64,000 nt of DNA from Adiantum capillus-veneris (GCA_014529385.2 CM043966.1:38050239-38114238), one strand, 5' to 3'. Shown: positions 10,124 through 21,451, counted from the stretch's first letter. Numbers and translations: made by a program. Notes: a model not told the origin generated them from the letters alone.

Positions 10124-11442
10124 CGTCTGAGGATAGTGCACTTCTTTTGCAGTGTGTGCTAGACAGGGATGCTACTTTTCATGTCACTCCGTATCGTGAC
10201 TGGTTCAGTAGCTTTTCTAGCAGAGTGCATGGTAGTGTGCGATTGGCAGATGGGTCACTGCATGAGATTGCTGGTTCAGGAGATGTGAGACTGTCATTAC
10301 CGAGCGGTGCATCATATGTGCTCAGAGGTGTGCGTCATGTGCCAGATTTGACGATGAGTTTGATCTCCGTTGGTCAGCTCAGGGATAGTGGATGTCGGGT
10401 ACTGCTGCTTGAGCGATCTTTTGCGTTGCATTTGGGTTCGCTAGTTATTGCGAGAGGTGTTAGAGTTGGCACATGGTACCCATTGCACGTGGTACTGGTG
10501 AGAGATGGTCGAGTCTCAATCTTGTTACAGCCATGCAGAGAGCGAGAGACCCAAACAGTCTCTTTTTCTCATGGTTTGCAGGGTGCTTTGCATGGAGTGC
10601 AGAATAGTGAGCTTGTTGTGCACACAGTTGGGTCACGACTTGAGCAGTCACACAGAGAGGTGACAGAGTCAAACATGCATGCTTTGCTAGTGACTGAGCA
10701 AAGCAGAGAGTCAATTGTGCGAGATACTTCTATGCAAGATAGACAGGTAGAGCGGTCTTGCTCTAGTGAGTCACGACAGGAGGAAGTTGTGCAAGAGTCT
10801 ATGCATAAGGAGTTAGAGAATGAGAGCTCTAGTGAGTCACAGCAGATTGGGTGGTCATGTTTGCAGTGGATGATTGCAGAGGAGGCTGAGACGTCAGCGA
10901 TTATGCAATCATTCCTTTCTATGCTCGACAATGAGCATGGGGATATAGTTGTGCAGGATATGTCTTCCAGTAGACACCTAGAGCAGCAAGTTTTCTCTGA
11001 GGTTGCACGACAGGTTGATGTGTCTTTTGCGGACAGTCAGGAGATGAATGTGGCTGACACGCCTTGTCAGTCAGAGATGCCTATTGCTTGGGATATATAT
11101 GTTGATGCATGCTCCATAGAGCTAGCAAGGCCCGCTAGCATTGCATCCGCATTCGGTGGTCTCATGTATGAGATGCTGATCTTGAGACCGGATATCGCAG
11201 CTGCAGTGGGAGAATTTGCAGCTGAGGTTGTCAATCGTTTGTTGACTCATGATGGCATAGTGCACGAGATATGCAGGTATTGCGTACATACTTGCAGTAC
11301 GTGTGCGGTACGTCTGGTGGTGTATGGACTTACAGGGGAGCATGACAGCTGGATGCACATGATCACAGCCAGCCAGTGGGCATCGGTTGAGAGCGATTTT
11401 CTCTCGCCTTTTGTAGTCTTAAGACTAGGTTCCCTTGCTTAA
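10060..11442 (+). CDS. NA1a protease-like protein with novel C-terminal domain (460 aa)
   Basis: An intact 460-residue frame. Residues of about 25-150 match the copia protease region: DATFHVTPYRDWFSSF, then LPSGASYVLRGVRHVP, SLISVGQLRDSGC and LGSLVIARG. The catalytic D-S-G is D-R-D here, so proteolysis is unlikely. A Ser/Glu/Gln-rich linker (about 200-330) contains repeated SSES(R/Q)Q phrases. The C-terminal part (about 345-460) holds FGGLMYEMLILRPD followed by IAAAVGEFAAEV, where a copia element would have integrase and RT. Copy b has the same block. The frame ends 16 bases before the purine tract. I recognise no family for the C-terminal domain; its role in element RNA packaging or helper capture is speculation. 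Confidence 0.6.
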   Translation: MSEYPSDSEVTFASCITLDFLTSEDSALLLQCVLDRDATFHVTPYRDWFSSFSSRVHGSVRLADGSLHEIAGSGDVRLSLPSGASYVLRGVRHVPDLTMSLISVGQLRDSGCRVLLLERSFALHLGSLVIARGVRVGTWYPLHVVLVRDGRVSILLQPCRERETQTVSFSHGLQGALHGVQNSELVVHTVGSRLEQSHREVTESNMHALLVTEQSRESIVRDTSMQDRQVERSCSSESRQEEVVQESMHKELENESSSESQQIGWSCLQWMIAEEAETSAIMQSFLSMLDNEHGDIVVQDMSSSRHLEQQVFSEVARQVDVSFADSQEMNVADTPCQSEMPIAWDIYVDACSIELARPASIASAFGGLMYEMLILRPDIAAAVGEFAAEVVNRLLTHDGIVHEICRYCVHTCSTCAVRLVVYGLTGEHDSWMHMITASQWASVESDFLSPFVVLRLGSLA

Positions 11443-11469
11443 AGGCACAGTCGCCTTTAAGTGGGAGGT

Positions 11470-11647
11470 TGTTGGGATATAAGCGCTTGTGCCTTGCCCG
11501 GCCGCCCAGAGTCTGGGCACCCACTGACTTGTATACCTTATACATAGCATAAGTGTATAGGGGGCTGCTCACTGATTGAGTCTCCCCACCCATATCTGTG
11601 TGTCGTGTGCTCTTCTCCTTCCTCTTCTCTCCTGCACAGTTCCTTCA
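11470..11647 (+). repeat. NA1a 3' LTR
   Basis: 178 bp, TGTTGGGATA to TTCCTTCA, preceded by the purine tract at 11459-11468. Confidence 0.9.
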
Positions 11648-12486
11648 CTTTCCTTGCATAAGTCTCCACTCCATTTTTTTCGGTTTTATTGTCTAAATGG
11701 TAGCATGTGGATGAGGGACAGAGAGAGCAGTAGATGGCAAGACTTGAAAGAATGTTTGTGTGCTTGAAAATTGGGTGTGAGGGTGTGTTGTTAAGGTTTA
11801 GGCCAATTGAGCAAACACCCATTTGTCTGATCGTACTAACATTATCCATTATTTTGATCATATAGAACAATAAGGAGAGGTGAGGGTAAATTCCTCATGT
11901 AGAGCTCCACCAACATTAGTGGTATCAAAGTTGCGGCTTCTCAATTCGCACTCAATGCGAGCACGGACTTCAAGGCAAGCTAAGGCTCAAGCCTTAACAG
12001 AGATTCTTTCTAAGACCTGTATACGAGAGTATCTTATGTGCAATTGTTTTAAAATTTGTAAGCACAAAAAAATTTAAACAGCATTTTCTCTTGAAGCTCC
12101 ATAAAAAGAGGAGGCAACTTTTTTTTTCTTGATGCAATAAAGTGAAGGGATCTCTACAATAGAGTTGGAAAAACGTCAACATTGAAGATTGAATAAGGAA
12201 ACACTACTGTGTGAAGTTCAAAGAAGCACATGAAAATAAAAGCAAATTGTAGCGTTGGTGACTTGCAAAGCAGTAGTGTTAATCTTTTTTAACACTACGA
12301 GGAGAAGCTAAAGGCAAAACAAGCATAAGCACAACAAGAAGACAAGGCAACACAAGTATTGAGTTCCTCGTAGCACTACAATACAACAAGAAAGAGAGAG
12401 AACGTGAGCTCTCGGGTGTGTACAAAAGGCAAGAGTGTGTGCACGCACACACACACACGCACAATTTTCAAAACACAATAGGGGAT

Positions 12487-12520
<34 letters not shown>

Positions 12521-13536
12521 CTTCCTTACCTCTCTCATGGCACAAACACGCACACACGCTCTCGATTATAGAGAAAGGAAATTCTCAACAGAGGTGTGCT
12601 TTTGAATAGAGTACACACACTTTGAGATCGATGATGTTGATGCTTGGCTCCATTTTGAGACCTTCGACGTCCCCTTTGGCTTCAAAAACTTTGGCGCGCA
12701 CGTGCACGCGTGCAGACACACACGCACACATAGAGAGAGAGAGAGAGAGCACATCGACTTTCTCTGCATTCAACATCGGTGAGGAATTTTCATCCGGCGG
12801 CAAGAATCGACATTGACATCAAATTTTGACATCCTTTTCTCAACATCAACACAACGTGGTTTTTGTAACCACATTGTCTCTATGGCAAAAGATCAAGAAC
12901 TACCTTTGACTATATGGAAAGCCCGAGCTTATAAGGTTCATTTCAACATCATGCAAAACATTGTCGATGGCTTGATGGAAAATGGAACCATTATTAACCT
13001 TGGCCAGAGACCTTGTATTTTCTATTTGGCAAAAAGACGGGCCTCCCACATGTCTAGAAACCATGTTTATGGATGATTCTAAAGGGTGGCATGTAAAATT
13101 ACGTGTGCTATGATTTAAAGAGTGCCTTGGACTTGTATTTGGTTACAAAATCTCTCTCCTAGGATTACAAAGTATGCCTATTGATTAAATTTAGAATGAA
13201 GACTTTACTTAACCTCATACCCAAAAGGAAAATTTGGAGTTGTATTCTTCCTCCATTGGTTTCAGAAGATGCTCAGTGGTATGAGTATCATTTGTAATTA
13301 AGCAAGTGCTTAGAAATGTGTGTTTTTCTCACCAATTATGATGCTTTCTTTCATCAAAATATGATAACAATTTCTTATCTGGCTTCATTTTCTTTCCAAG
13401 TCATAATCTTGAATCTCTCTTGGGTCAAAACTTCTTATATGACTTCATTTTCTTTCTTAGTCATGAGTATGGAAGTTCTCGTGCAATTAGAAGTCTATCT
13501 TGGAAGGTCATCAAGAATATGTGCTTATGTACTCAT
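11648..13536. other. Gene-poor DNA with microsatellites
   Basis: No gene is recognised. TGGTATCAAAG (11920-11930) resembles a worn tRNA-iMet primer site and may mark an old LTR element. Mixed (CA)n and (GA)n tracts lie at 12447-12512 and 12718-12750. The 87-residue frame at 12813-13076 (NIMQNIVDGLMENGTI) has no recognisable domain and no second copy here, so it is not called as a gene. Confidence 0.5.
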
Positions 13537-13766
13537 TGTTGGAAATAGGGTTGCAGGGAAACACATACAACTTGGAGAAGATGAAGAATCTCAAGGCACA
13601 TAATAGAGAGTATATATTGCTTAGTGGAAAAATGCAAGATAAGTTAGCCCTAGAACGATGGGTGTGTATGCAATGCATGAGGGGAAAAGCCTCCTAATGA
13701 GGGAAAAAATGCCTCGACGGTCCTAAGTGCGTTCACACACATCACTACCACATATGTATGGTAACA
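13537..13766 (-). repeat. Copia 3' LTR (230 bp), inverted
   Basis: The plus-strand text runs from TGTTGGAAATAGGG to TATGGTAACA, the reverse complement of the LTR at 3581-3807 with scattered differences. Confidence 0.88.
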
Positions 13767-13829
13767 AATCCCCCAGGAGTGATGCTGTGAATGAGGGTTA
13801 GCACCTAGTGTAAAGGGAAGTGTCATGCC

Positions 13830-14705
13830 CAAAGGACGTGATCAATCCACAAAGAAGAGTAAGCCCAAAGCTTTGTGGTAGGTTCGAACTTCTCACGAGG
13901 CAATGCCTTTGTGAAAGATCTGCAAGGTTGTCATGTGTCAGCACATAAGCCAAGCTAATCTCTCCTACTGAGAGTCTCTCTCTGACATAGTGGTAATGCA
14001 CCTAAATGTGCTTTGTGCGAGCATGAAAATGTGGGTTCCTCGACCCCACCAATGTGCTCTGACTATCAGTGTAGATGATGTTGGTAGTGTCATGTCCAAC
14101 ACTAAAGTTATCCATAAGGCATCTTAGCCATACACACTCAACCATAGTTGTGGAAGACTGTCATGTACTTAGCCTCACAACTAGAATGGCCATAGTAGGT
14201 GGCTTCTTTCTCAACCATGATATGCATAAATTGTCAAGCATGAAACAAATACCACTCTTGGACACTTGCGTGTCATAACAACTAGCCCAATCTAAGTCCG
14301 AAAAAGCATGTAAATCTAGCGACAATAAAGTAACATTCAAGTAGTTAAAGATCCTCTTGACAGCCTGCCAATGTTTAGACCCTGGGCTATGCATAACTAA
14401 ATATCGGTCCTCGTATTGCATACATAAATAAGGCATCCAATAGTAGTTTGATAAAGAGTGACATTAGCAGGATCACCAACATCATGAACACTCAATTTCA
14501 AAGTTGTTTCCATGGGAGTAGCAATAGGTTTGCAGTTTTCAAGTCTAAACTTACATAGAAATGTCTCTATGTAGCTTGTTTGGCACAAGGCAATACCACC
14601 ATCACACTACTTAAACTGTATGCCCAGGTAATGATGCAACAACCCCAAATCTTTCATCTTGAAAGTAGCATTCAGATCAGCCTTAAATTCAAAAATATGT
14701 GTACT
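13830..14705 (-). pseudogene. Copia RT end and RNase H, decayed
   Basis: Readable pieces in order on the minus strand are FKADLNATFKMKDLG (near 14670), CKPIATPMETTLKLSVHDVG, MHSPGSKHWQAVKRI, DLDWASCYDTQVSKSG, and near the end SVGEISLAYVLTHDNLADL. The first acidic residue of RNase H is present (DLDW). Several frame changes and stops separate the pieces, so no full protein can be made. KHWQAVK here shows what the stop at 2942 replaced in the other copy. Confidence 0.85.
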
Positions 14706-15092
14706 CAATTTTTGGAAACCGTTCTGATATAAACATCATGCATTGACTTCTAGTTGTATTTATTTATCGTGTGGAAAGGAATAACTAGTTTGGAAGGCCT
14801 CGCGCAATGATTTGAAAGTGGAAGGCTACATTTGCTTTGCCCAGTCGCGATGAAAGTGGTGCATATCAAGCCCCTAGATCTCGAACCCCGTGATGGACTT
14901 GACCTACGTGATGCCGAGCATCACTCAAAGTCACCCTGCTCGGAATTTGAATTGCCACCTTATTGTTCGCTCCTTTAAACCTGCTGCTCTTTTGATGACT
15001 CTTCCAATTCTTTAATGACTACTCAAACTCTCTTCTTTCCACTTGATGGTCCTGCAGTTGTTGTGTTTGGGCTTGGACATCCCCTAGTTGTG
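14706..15092. other. Intergenic DNA, nothing recognised
   Basis: Spans the edge of the copia fragment and the 3' side of the next coding relic. No frame or repeat is recognised. Confidence 0.4.
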
Positions 15093-17132
15093 TTAGGAGA
15101 AGGGCATCAGGGACACTTGTGCTCTAACCCTTCCCTGACCTTCTTGTGTAATGTTGCAAATCAAAACAATAGTGAGGACATTGACTATCACACTCTTTGC
15201 ATAAGAAGGAAATAACTTATTGTTATATGCTTTCAATTCGTTTTTGGGGAGCCTACCATCAACATAGTCCAAGAAGCATAGAAAGTCTCCTGACACGTCC
15301 TTACCATGGAGCTTGTCTATCCACTCGTTGAGATAGATCCCACTCTCCTCTCTCTTAGACTTCATCCATGCATCACAGGGATGCTCCGGATATGGACTAC
15401 GCAAACCTTTCTTGAGGATGCCCATCCATAATCTAGAATTTGCGATATTGACTCCATTGACCAAAACATACAATATAAATCATGCACACCAATATAATTT
15501 GATAGTGGAATACATGTATAGTAGTAGGCGTCACAATGTGCATGCACAGTGCGGTTGCTCCTCTCCGTTGTGTGTGGCTTGTTTGGTTGCCTTTCATCGC
15601 TCAAATGCTTTGCCGAATTGATCTTCTCGAAAAACATGCATTGCCTCTACAAGAGAGAGGCCATAATTGCGTGTAGCACGTACATGGAGCTTCTTCAACG
15701 GTGAGTAGGCTTGGCCTCCATCTTCTCCGCCAAGCTCAATACACCCCTACACTTCAAGAATTAGCAACATTGCACTCATATATATGATCCTGTCCTCTAA
15801 TGTTACTATACCCACCTTTACAACTACCATCAGGAGACATGCATTCTCAGTCCCCACTGCGAGAATGGCTTCTAATGTGTTGGAATAAATGCCTCCATCA
15901 TGGAAACTTTGCCCTCGGCCAATATGTCCATCAAACAAAATTTCCTACAATGTTTTATTGGATATAAGTATTAGATAATCATCCAAAAAAGCAATACATT
16001 CAAAAGGAAAGAATACTCACTTTGCAAGGCTGATGTGTGCATGTGCAACCTCGGGCACTCTGAAGGGGGTCATTTTGCGTCTCTTCTCTCCCCAACCCAC
16101 AGGTGAAATACACTTTTAAAGAAGTCCATGCAATTCTTTGGATTGGTTATGACAACCATCTCTAACCCCTTCTGAACGAAGAAGTTCTTCATTTTCCTTA
16201 GAGCCATGTCAAAGCTTGTTTTATACTCCACTTCTCTTAAAACATACTCTTTACTATCCTTAGCAAGCAATTTTTACATTTTTTACCGATATATTACATC
16301 GAAGTCCTCCTACAATACTCAACATAAAGACAAATTGATTTTTAAATAGAATATAGTCAAGTCATTCAATGCATGTGTATTATAAATTACACTCACCTTT
16401 TATAATAGTTGTGCTAGCAAAGACATCGGTAATCTAAGCCATCTTAAATGGTTCATTGTCATGCCATGAAGCACCCTCTCAGCTTTTGCCATGTCCTCCT
16501 CATTGAGCTTGTCCAACAAGGATTGTGGATCCGCATGTACTAACTTTTGCATCATGAAGATGTTATGGGAAGTGGTATGAGGCACGTGGACTTGTGTGAC
16601 CCTAATTTTTTGGTAACAATTTAGCGACCATTTGAAATTCAAGTACACCAAAGATAATGTAAAGAACCTTACTTGTTGATCATGCCGATCACTAATGGAA
16701 ACTCAGTCATTTCTTGAGGGTCGAACTTCACGAGCGTGTACTCAACCTTCGCGATTGAGAAGTCATCTCGTCCAGTACCCAATCTTTCCATGCATGAAAC
16801 TAATGATTCTCATCTCACACGATAAACATTTTTTCCTTCATGTGTTTGAGCTCTAGAATGGATCTAATTTGATTATCAAATGTGGCAGACATCACCAACT
16901 CTCTTCCATAAATACCACTCCTATGGAAAGGTACAAAATATTGCCTACGAAAAGCTTCCGACACGATAAAACATGCCATTTTAGGCCAATAGCCTCTTTC
17001 ATCTATAAAAGCCCTGAGTTTTGCAACACAATCATTGTTTGTTCTAATGGCCAGATTGACCAAAATATGACAAAGAGGAATTATTGGCAAGAGATGATTG
17101 TATGGCAGAATATGTGCACTCGGGAGGGTCAC
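15093..17132 (-). pseudogene. Intron-bearing coding relic of unknown family
   Basis: Minus-strand pieces join through three GT-AG introns of 71, 87 and 76 bases (16602-16672, 16310-16396, 15945-16020) with matching phase at the first junction. Exon contents include FRRQYFVPFHRSGIYGREL (near 16930), VEYTLVKFDPQEMTEFPLV (near 16700), KLNEEDMAKAERVLHGMTMN (near 16470), MALRKMKNFFVQKGLEMVVI (near 16180), HIGRGQSFHDGGIYSNTLEA (near 15890) and KSKREESGIYLNEWIDKLHG (near 15330). In-frame stops occur near 16402, 16294, 16285, 15747 and 15588, so it is broken. I do not recognise the family. It could be a decayed host gene or the gene of a DNA transposon. The exon structure is inferred from consensus sites only. 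Confidence 0.55.
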
Positions 17133-17692
17133 TTAATAATTATGTGACTATCACGTGAGTCCAATGAAAGGGGTTATTAAATTTATTTTTTTCTCACATT
17201 TTCACACATAGAAGGGTACCATAAAATGGAATTGGAAAAAAAATTGAATAGGGAAAGAGTGTATTTTATTTGTAAAAAATTCACAGATAGAGAGTTTTAA
17301 AAATAGTGCTTGAACGCACATGATATACACAATTTACGAATAGTGACCACCCCCCCCCCCCCGGGAGTATGTGCATCGATCCACCTCAATTAAATGTGTT
17401 GTCAACCACGAATCCAAAGAGATCACTCAATGGGTCATTACCAATATTTTGTGGCTCTATGGTCATCAAAGTGGTTGCACCCGTCGATGAAGTTACGTGT
17501 GCAACCATCACCACAGATGCAACAATCATAAATGTCATTGCAAGTGACAGATCGCTTTCTTGAGTCATGTTGATTGGAATTTCTAATTCCTTTGGATTGG
17601 TTTCTTGTAAGAATTGGCTTTTTTTTTTTGCAATGAAGTGAGAATGAGGGAGTGAGAATGCGCGAGGTAAAGGTAGACGGAGAGAAAGGCCA

Positions 17693-17694
<2 letters not shown>
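17133..17694. other. Gene-free spacer with a poly-C run
   Basis: Contains 13 consecutive Cs (17350-17362). A minus-strand frame (about 17386-17570) reads NMTQESDLSLAMTFMIVASV, a hydrophobic stretch, but it runs out into the GA repeats and is not called a gene. Confidence 0.4.
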
Positions 17695-17744
<50 letters not shown>

Positions 17745-17998
17745 GGGTGGCTGAAGGAGATGGTGGAAGAGGGAGAGAAAAGGCAAGTGAGAGAGAGACT
17801 ATAGGGGTAGAGGTAGAGATAGAGGGTAAGAATGGATAAGTGAGAGAAAGAGTGACAGAAGGTGGGTGGGAGGGATAAGAAGAGGTGAATGGGAGGAAGG
17901 GTAGGAGAGAGCCATAAGAGGGTAATGGGAGGGAGGGTGAAACGGACGGGTAGAGGGGAATGGAAGGGGCCCTTACAACATGAGAGTGAGAGGGAGAG

Positions 17999-18051
<53 letters not shown>

Positions 18052-18284
18052 GAGAGAGTGTGAATGTGAGAGTGATGAGAGAGAGAGAGAGAGAGAGAGA
18101 GCCATTTGAAATTGGAAAAATGGGGCGGAGGTCCCCTTTTAAAGGGGGGTCCTCCCTAATGGTCATTTGACCATTGACCTCTAGGGGCAATCCACGGATG
18201 CACTCCACATGGAGTTGCATGTAGTCCATGGGGCTGCTCCCATGACTTGCCACACAGACAGTGCTGTTACGGGGTAGTCCACGG

Positions 18285-18374
<90 letters not shown>

Positions 18375-18400
18375 GTTGGGACAATAGATCAATGAGGGAG

Positions 18401-18460
<60 letters not shown>

Positions 18461-18564
18461 ATAGAGAGAGGGGGGGTGGACGGGGGTAAAGAGAGTACAC
18501 TAGCGAGGGATAGAGAGAGAGAGAGAGGGGGGGGGGGTAAGGGAGAGAGGAAGATAGAGGGGGT

Positions 18565-18598
<34 letters not shown>

Positions 18599-18874
18599 GG
18601 GTATAGTAGATTAGCAAGCGAATGGAGTAAGAAAGAGAGAGGGAGTGGGTTGGAGGGGATAGAGAGAGGGGGGGTGGGATGGAGAGAATGGGTGGAGGGG
18701 GGTAAAGAGAATACACTAGCGAGGGATAGAGAGAGAGAGAGAGAGAGGGTGGGAGGAGAGTAGAGAGAGAAAGAGAGGGAGAGTGACAAGAGTGAATAGA
18801 GAGAGATATGGAGAAATAGGGAGAGGGAGAGAAGAACATTGAAATGAACTAGGGACAGAAACTCATTGATCCAG

Positions 18875-18915
<41 letters not shown>
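17695..18915. repeat. GA/GT/G-rich microsatellite mosaic
   Basis: At least six long GA tracts (about 17698-17740, 18001-18048, 18078-18102, 18331-18371, 18401-18458, 18874-18913), one GT tract (18287-18330) and G runs (for example 18588-18600) lie in purine-rich DNA. The segment around GGGGTAAAGAGAGTACACTAGCGAGGG (written here in parts: GGGGTAAAGAGA then TACACTAGCGAGGG) occurs near 18484 and again near 18700, so part of the block was duplicated. The long Ser/Leu/Pro frames on the minus strand are products of this composition. Confidence 0.9.
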
Positions 18916-19130
18916 GGTTTTTGTTTTTAATTAAAAATTATTAATCTTTTTAAAATAGTATTTCATTAATCTTAGCATCTACTTAATTCTACTTGTGGTA
19001 TAAGCTTAATCTCTTTTAGTTTTAAGAGGAACTTATGCTATAGTACTCTCTATCTACTAAACAACTTCTTGCTGAACATTATCTCTCTTATGGTTGTACT
19101 CTCAACTTCCCTGCTTTCATTCAATCTTTT
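18916..19130. other. Short AT-rich spacer
   Basis: Nothing recognised between the GA mosaic and the following coding relic. Confidence 0.4.
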
Positions 19131-21250
19131 TTGTTTTCTAATGAAAAAGTTACTATACTTGAAAGTTTTTTGATTGATCAAGCTTCTCTTTTCAACTTTA
19201 TTTCTTTAGATGTTATTATTGATATTGGAACAGAGCAAATATACGTGTCTCTAGAGCGTACAATCCATCATCTTGGAGAAGGTATATGCGTTTTGGAAGA
19301 GTGCTTGTTTATCATTGTCATTATCTCCTAAGTGTATTTCTGCTAGCACCCCTTTAGCTTTGGAACCAAGCATGACAAAATTCATTGATTTAAGCACCCC
19401 TGATGGAAAACATGTGTCATTTCAAGATTGTTTAAAAAGCTTCACCATTTGCAACAGATGTAATTAGTTTTATGGATATCTTGAGGTCCGCATCAAAGGA
19501 GAACACCTTAATAAAGATCATATTTGACATTGATCTTATTGTAAAGGTGACAGAGATTCCCACGAGTTACAATGGCTACGTTATTTTTGAGTTCCCACCG
19601 ACCAAGGGAAAAGTGCACACAATGGATGCAATGGAACATCAATATGACTCTCATCTCTGGACAAAGCCACAAACCTCAAAGATAATCTTCTTCGAGGTTG
19701 CACAATGAAGCCAATGCATTGGTTCTTTGTAATGCATCAATGAAGTTTGGTCCAAACTTTTGAACTATGCGTATTCTAATTGTGCACACTTTTGCGGTAG
19801 TTTATTGAGGGCACCAACAATCAGCGAGGTGTGTGACACTTCATCAGGCAATGTAGTATGTCACTTTTGTTCCAATGTTGCACTATGCACTAGAACTTAT
19901 GATTTTTTTGTGTATTATGTGATTTTGTCGGATGAAACATGCAGTAGGTTGTTGGATCATCGGGGCATGCACTCTCATGACAATCGCAATGGCACATCAA
20001 AATCTCTCGCGGACAAAACTAAAAAATAGGTGAAAAGGATACTTCTTGTTGACCATCAAGCGGGTGCAAAGAAAGTCCAAATGTGTGTGGCAAAAGAAAT
20101 AGTGTCAGGGACTATTCTTCAAGCCAATGGTACATGCCAAAAAATCGATGAGTAACAACAATACGCCGTGGTAGAGAAGATGGATCTCGTGACGTAAGAC
20201 AACTAGTAACAATTCATTTTCATATAGTATAGTAGTTTTTTTATGCTCCTTTCATTGAATTCATCCATTAGGTTTTGACGATATGTTTTTTTTCACATAG
20301 TATTTGTACATATCTCATTATTTTGCAAAAAATTGATTTTCATTCCTTTGTTGGGATAGCATGCAAGACTTGCTCACTATAGCCTTGTGCGAAATGAAGA
20401 AAGAGAGCATGGACTCACAATGCCTCTTTTTGGAACGCCTCAATGACACATTGGTCAAATGTGGGTGTGAACTGGCAAATTTCTTTGGATTCATGGTAGA
20501 ACCACAAGCAAATTGGAATGTAGTGTGCCATGTGTTCAATGGCAATAAGGACAATGTGATGGAGGATCGAGAGTGTTCTTGCCTATTTCATTGGAAGCAA
20601 AGCATGAATCAACACATGATGAAGTACATAGTAGCACCCTCAACAAGCAACACACATAGAAATGTGTGAAAAGTGGAGACAAGCACCATCCAAGGAGGCA
20701 GCGAGTGTCGAAGCCCAATTGATATGGCAATGGTGGCAACTAGGGAATTGCATGGGCAAAAACCTTCCATACATGGATTCATAGCTAAGCTGGTGGGAGG
20801 TGTGCATTGCCCATTGGGGTAGGTAGCATCATGATATCCATAAAAAACAACAAGGACGGTCCCAACACCCACACACAAATCTTGTTGGAAGCAAACATGG
20901 GAGCTGACTGGTAGGAGGGACTTAAGAGGCAGATATCATTCTACAATGCATGTATCATCGACCTCGCTAATGCACTTCTACAAAGTACGAAAGCTATTTC
21001 ATACTTGCAAGAAAAACATTTAGGAATGGGTCTGTCCTTACAAAGGCTTGCCGAGTGGCTAAGTAATCGACCATCTCATGTAACAGAAACTACCGAGTAA
21101 ATGCCGTGCTACAGGGTGCCCTCAGCTCTAACATGTGACAAGGAAACTTCTCAAAAGAGAGGTGATTAATATTGAGGATGAGTCAACTCATTGACTAGAT
21201 TACAATTCAATCACAAAGGATTGACGGCCAGGTAAGCGGCCAAGGACTCA
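19131..21250 (+). pseudogene. Intron-bearing relic, possibly of a DNA-transposon transposase
   Basis: Plus-strand pieces include LSTPDGKHVSFQDCLKSFTI (near 19420), a Cys/His-rich stretch CSRLLDHRGMHSHDNRNGTS (near 19960), VDHQAGAKKVQMCVAKEIV (near 20060), and after an intron the run MQDLLTIALCEMKKESMD, then CELANFFGFMVEPQANWN (near 20480). A frame change near 20650 leads to EKWRQAPSKEAASVEAQ and a Trp-rich part. An intron at 20194-20359 (GTAAGA...GATAG) rejoins the frame exactly. The C/H-rich part followed by a Trp-rich part recalls uncharacterised transposases, but no catalytic triad was located. Stops and shifts make it inactive. A decayed host gene is the alternative. Confidence 0.45.
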
Positions 21251-21451
21251 TCATCTTACTATGGTCTTTTCAATAATTGTCGGCTTAAAGTACTCACTAT
21301 AGGTAGCTAACCATGTTGATTAGCTTATGGTATTGTGTCAATGAGCCATAGCCTACCTTGCTTAGCAATGCCTATCTTCTTCTTATGCTATATTAGCATG
21401 TATGATAGTTTGAGAGAGAGAGAGGGGGGGGGGGGGGGGGGGCTTGAGAGG
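21251..21451. other. Spacer ending in a GA and G run
   Basis: GA repeats (about 21413-21425) pass into a run of about 18 Gs ending at 21442, directly left of the Gypsy LTR. Confidence 0.6.

Larger units (their letters stand above)
8264..11647 (+). mobile_element. NA1 copy a: complete non-autonomous LTR element without pol
   Basis: Two 178-bp LTRs (8264-8441 and 11470-11647) start TGTTGGG and end TTCCTTCA. A canonical tRNA-iMet primer site follows the left LTR, and a purine tract (AAGTGGGAGG, 11459-11468) precedes the right one. The flanks CTTTG (8259-8263) and CTTTC (11648-11652) look like a 5-bp target duplication with one change. Inside are a 1.4-kb leader, a zinc-knuckle frame and a 460-residue frame. 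There is no reverse transcriptase, RNase H or integrase, so mobility would have needed an autonomous helper, probably a copia element given the protease-like sequence. Copy b of the family is at 30735-34505. Confidence 0.9.
13537..14705 (-). mobile_element. 3' fragment of a second copia element
   Basis: On the minus strand it keeps the end of RT, RNase H, the purine tract and one LTR of the same family as 1-3807. Similarity stops near 14705 inside RT, so about two thirds of the element is missing. It preserves the reading MKDLGLLHHYLG that is lost from the first copy, so the two decayed independently. Confidence 0.88.

Noticed and set aside
12285-12380. Inverted repeat around ACTACGAGGA and TCCTCGTAG
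   Set aside because: The arms are only about 11 bases with a 60-base loop; chance occurrence cannot be excluded.
13316-13603. 95-codon frame left of and running into the inverted copia LTR
   Set aside because: Its second half is LTR sequence, and the first half has no recognisable features.
17386-18839. Long minus-strand Ser/Leu/Pro frames and plus-strand Arg/Glu frames
   Set aside because: They are translations of (GA)n and related repeats with no stop codon in the repeat; no domain outside the repeat.
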